From Hetaerina americana (Eukaryota > Arthropoda > Insecta > Odonata > Calopterygidae): 64,000 bases of DNA. The notes below the pieces were generated by a model. The model worked only from the letters and a program-made list of their open reading frames with translations, had not been told where the DNA came from and searched no databases. A program made the position numbers and the translations under genes. The DNA lies in NCBI GenBank assembly GCA_022747635.1, contig JAKTNV010000005.1:39645738-39709737 (forward strand), read 5' to 3'. Positions 61,608 to 64,000 of the stretch are shown piece after piece (the stretch's first letter is position 1; the number at the start of each line of letters is the position of its first letter).

Positions 61608-61680
61608 ATGGCTGGTCACCTACCACCCCCTGCCACACATCCTTGCACCGGCTTGCAGGGGTATTGTGTACATGTAGATC
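61608..61680 (-). repeat. Family C repeat, copy 6
   Basis: GGCTGGTCACCTACCACCCC, CTGCCACACATCCTTGC and GGCTTGCAGGGGTATTGTGT, then ACATGTAGATC. With copy 1 this gives the best view of the full core, from the GGCTGGT end to the ATGTAGAT end. Confidence 0.75.
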
Positions 61681-62498
61681 ACTTATTCTCGTCGTACTAG
61701 CTATCCATCGTTACCCATGGCGCGATTTTCCACTCTCGCTATGTTTGCGGTCAGGGTTCTTGCGACTAGGGTGAAATGATAAATGCTAGCGAGATAAATG
61801 GCTAAACGATGGGAACGCCTATTGTCAAGAGCAAATAATATTAAGACTATATGAGAGGTTCAGAACAATCGAATTTATTACAGACCCCGGGGGAATAACT
61901 ACTGCCCGACATTTCAGACGTGACCACAATGATATAATAAGAGCGATAGATACCACCACTGATAGGTTTAAATACTTGTTCCTTCCTTGCATGATACCTG
62001 TAAATTTTCACGACGAATTCACATGTAACCACTTATATTTACAAAATCAAAAAGAAAATTTTCCTAATTCGTTCGAGGACATTCATTATTGCATGATGTA
62101 AACAGACCTAAATGTAAGAGTACGTGTTCATGTATGCGAAATATACATTCGTATATTTATGTACGATAACTTTTAACCGACAGATCAACTACATCATTTT
62201 TCCCAGAAACCGCGAAGAATCAAACTGCGCACGACTGCGCTATGAGAAAATTTTTTTTTACATTTTTTATCCTCTAAGTAGTCTGGCATTTCGTCATTAT
62301 TCAATTTACTTTCTGTGTTGTCCTTCTTGTCACTAGCAGCACGTCTCGCATACGCAGAGAAGTATTTTACACTCAGATAACGTAGTTAATTTAACCGAAG
62401 TTATCATCATATCTAAATTCATGTGTTTAAATAATTTTACTTTGTTTATTTATAAATTAGGATTAAGAGAAACTTAATTTTTGATGCTGAACATCTTC
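61681..62498. other. No gene recognised
   Basis: AT-rich, featureless. Confidence 0.5.
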
Positions 62499-62560
62499 TG
62501 TTGGACCTGTCCCTGTCACACCCTAGCGATGGCTTGCAGGGTACCATACACGAGCAGGTG
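62499..62560 (-). repeat. Family C repeat, copy 7
   Basis: CTGTCACACCCTAGCGATGG then CTTGCAGGGTACCATACACG. Confidence 0.68.
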
Positions 62561-64000
62561 TGAATAAGTGAGTATTTATGCATTAATTGCTGGTGCCCTA
62601 ACACATACGCCATGCACCCTTTACACGCCTGGCAAGACACTGTGTACAGAGATAAGGATAGTCTTAGTCTTACTTGGTCTCATACTACCAATAATACCCT
62701 CGTCAACTCGAAATTTGAAGATTGTGATACGCAGCGTCTTTGCAATGCATCGCGGAATTAACGATGACGACATTTCGTGCGCTTTGTGAAGGTCCGCTAT
62801 CGTGCTCCAGGTTTTGCCAAAGAGCTCGAAGCGTATGACTGACTGAAAATAGGTTATATCAGCGGTGGACAATCGGCCGCGTTTGCTCCCGTGGCGCTCT
62901 TTGCTCTGACCTTGGGAGCAGAGAGCGCACCAGGCAAGCACCTCGCACACGTCACGTTCTATTGTTTCCCCTCCCCCATCATGCGCCATGACTTTCCCCG
63001 GCCTTTCTTTCTCCCAGGCCTTCCCTACTTGCGCTCGCTCGGGGCGTGCTGCCTTTGAGAGCGCGCCCCCGTACGGGTTATGTAATGAATTTTTTTCAGG
63101 CTGTCGCCGGTGGAAGTGTCCCACTGCTAAAATAATGTAAAGCGCTGTGTTTTTTGTGGGCTCCAATTTATTTATCTGCCAGTGTTTCGTTAGATTACTG
63201 TTATTTTCAAGGCAGGTCACAGTAGCGTTGATAGGAACAGGGGACATTTCTCCTAGTCACTCCAAAAGTGACGCCACTATATCTATTTTTTTTGGTACGT
63301 TCCGAGGGCTAAACTGAATAAAGGCGGCTATTGCGTTCGCTGTTGTTATTCTATTGTGTTTTCCCGACTGTCCAGCTGAAACAACTCTGTTCTCACGGGA
63401 CAGAGAGTATCGGAATTTTGTGTTTTACACTCGGACAAAAGTTTGTTGGATCGTTTAAATTTCCAATACAAACGTTTCGTCGAAATGACAAAGCGTCACA
63501 GAAATACATTTTTTTAAACTGTACGACTTTATTCAAAGTAAAAACTGGACTTGCATGAGGAGTTTCAAACTACTCCATGTGGTATGCGGGGTGGCGTCAT
63601 TTGCCTTTTCTCGCTTTCCTGCAAAATGTCAAAAACGTGCCTTCACCAGTGGTTGAAAATTACCCATAATACATCGAGAACATACCCCATAAATAAATTG
63701 GAAGGGTGGAAATAATAATAAATCCTGTGTAATTCACATTTTCAATAATTATTAGAACGTTTCATTACATTTCTCAACTCATTTGAGGGTCACAGCACTT
63801 TTCGTGGATTTGGTTTAATACACGCAAATTTTTCATAAGAACTAACCCGATTTGATTTTTATATATAATACCAAGTTGGTAAGGAATGATGTGAACTCCT
63901 TTTCAATATAATCTTTATCAATTTTGACTCTGCGCCAGGATTTGAGCCACCAAAATGTATACATATCCATTGCGGTTAAAATGACTTCCTTGATATGTTC
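62561..64000. other. No gene supported; 208-codon open frame 62621-63247 on the minus strand
   Basis: The frame crosses a GC-rich patch (62.88-63.08 kb) and shows no recognisable domain. The patch is bounded by weakly hAT-like ends (CAGCGGTGGACAA at 62860 and the complement of CAGTGGGACAC near 63125) without a matching 8-bp duplication. The remainder to the window end is featureless. Confidence 0.3.

Noticed and set aside
62860..63130. Non-autonomous hAT element
   Set aside because: CAGCGGTGGACAA and CAGTGGGACAC ends are suggestive, but the 8-bp flanks (GGTTATAT and CTAAAATA) do not match and the ends pair poorly.

Overview
This is AT-rich nuclear DNA from an animal, most likely an insect or another arthropod. 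The clues are a DD34D mariner transposon, 5'-truncated non-LTR retrotransposons with target-site duplications, several tRNA-derived SINE families, long (TA)n microsatellites and no compact gene order. I could not identify a single host protein-coding gene. Nearly all open frames are short, often open on both strands, or translations of microsatellites and low-complexity DNA. The window reads as intergenic or intronic sequence filled by layers of transposable elements.

Layout. 1-9 kb: a fragment of a short repeat family (family C), a 101-bp hairpin, SINE fragments, an inverted pair of hammerhead-like motifs (6.4 kb) and the C-terminal scrap of an old mariner (7.0 kb). 9-16 kb: a 5'-truncated LINE (12.26-14.36 kb) split by a nearly full-length 1331-bp mariner whose transposase carries one nonsense codon and one frameshift, then a perfect 20-bp-arm hairpin (16.1 kb). 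19-26 kb: head-to-head SINE tails around a TA core, a SINE, a LINE 3' end, a family C copy, a GC-rich stretch and an old LINE. 26-36 kb: two related foldback elements (26.8 and 36.4 kb), a SINE and its identical 93-bp partial duplicate, the longest LINE copy (30.27-31.36 kb) inside a TA array, a pyrimidine-rich tract grading into a CpG-rich stretch, and a LINE relic holding a 428-bp foldback element (35.1 kb).

38-64 kb: a LINE relic, family C copies, a clean SINE with 12-bp target-site duplications (43.6 kb), a SINE-B with its TA tail, hammerhead-like motifs (47.9 and 53.9 kb), a LINE with a perfect 13-bp duplication (57 kb), another LINE relic (59.5 kb) and mostly featureless DNA.

What works with what. 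The LINE copies share a short 3' palindrome, which may be the element's reverse-transcription recognition site. A LINE of this type presumably mobilised the SINEs. The nesting gives a relative order: mariner after the 12 kb LINE, the 428-bp foldback after the 34-35 kb LINE, and the 30 kb LINE after the TA array. No host pathway, operon, CRISPR array, rRNA or convincing free-standing tRNA gene was seen. The most unusual signal is the repeated hammerhead-ribozyme-like motif, typical of Penelope-like elements and retrozymes, which needs computational testing.
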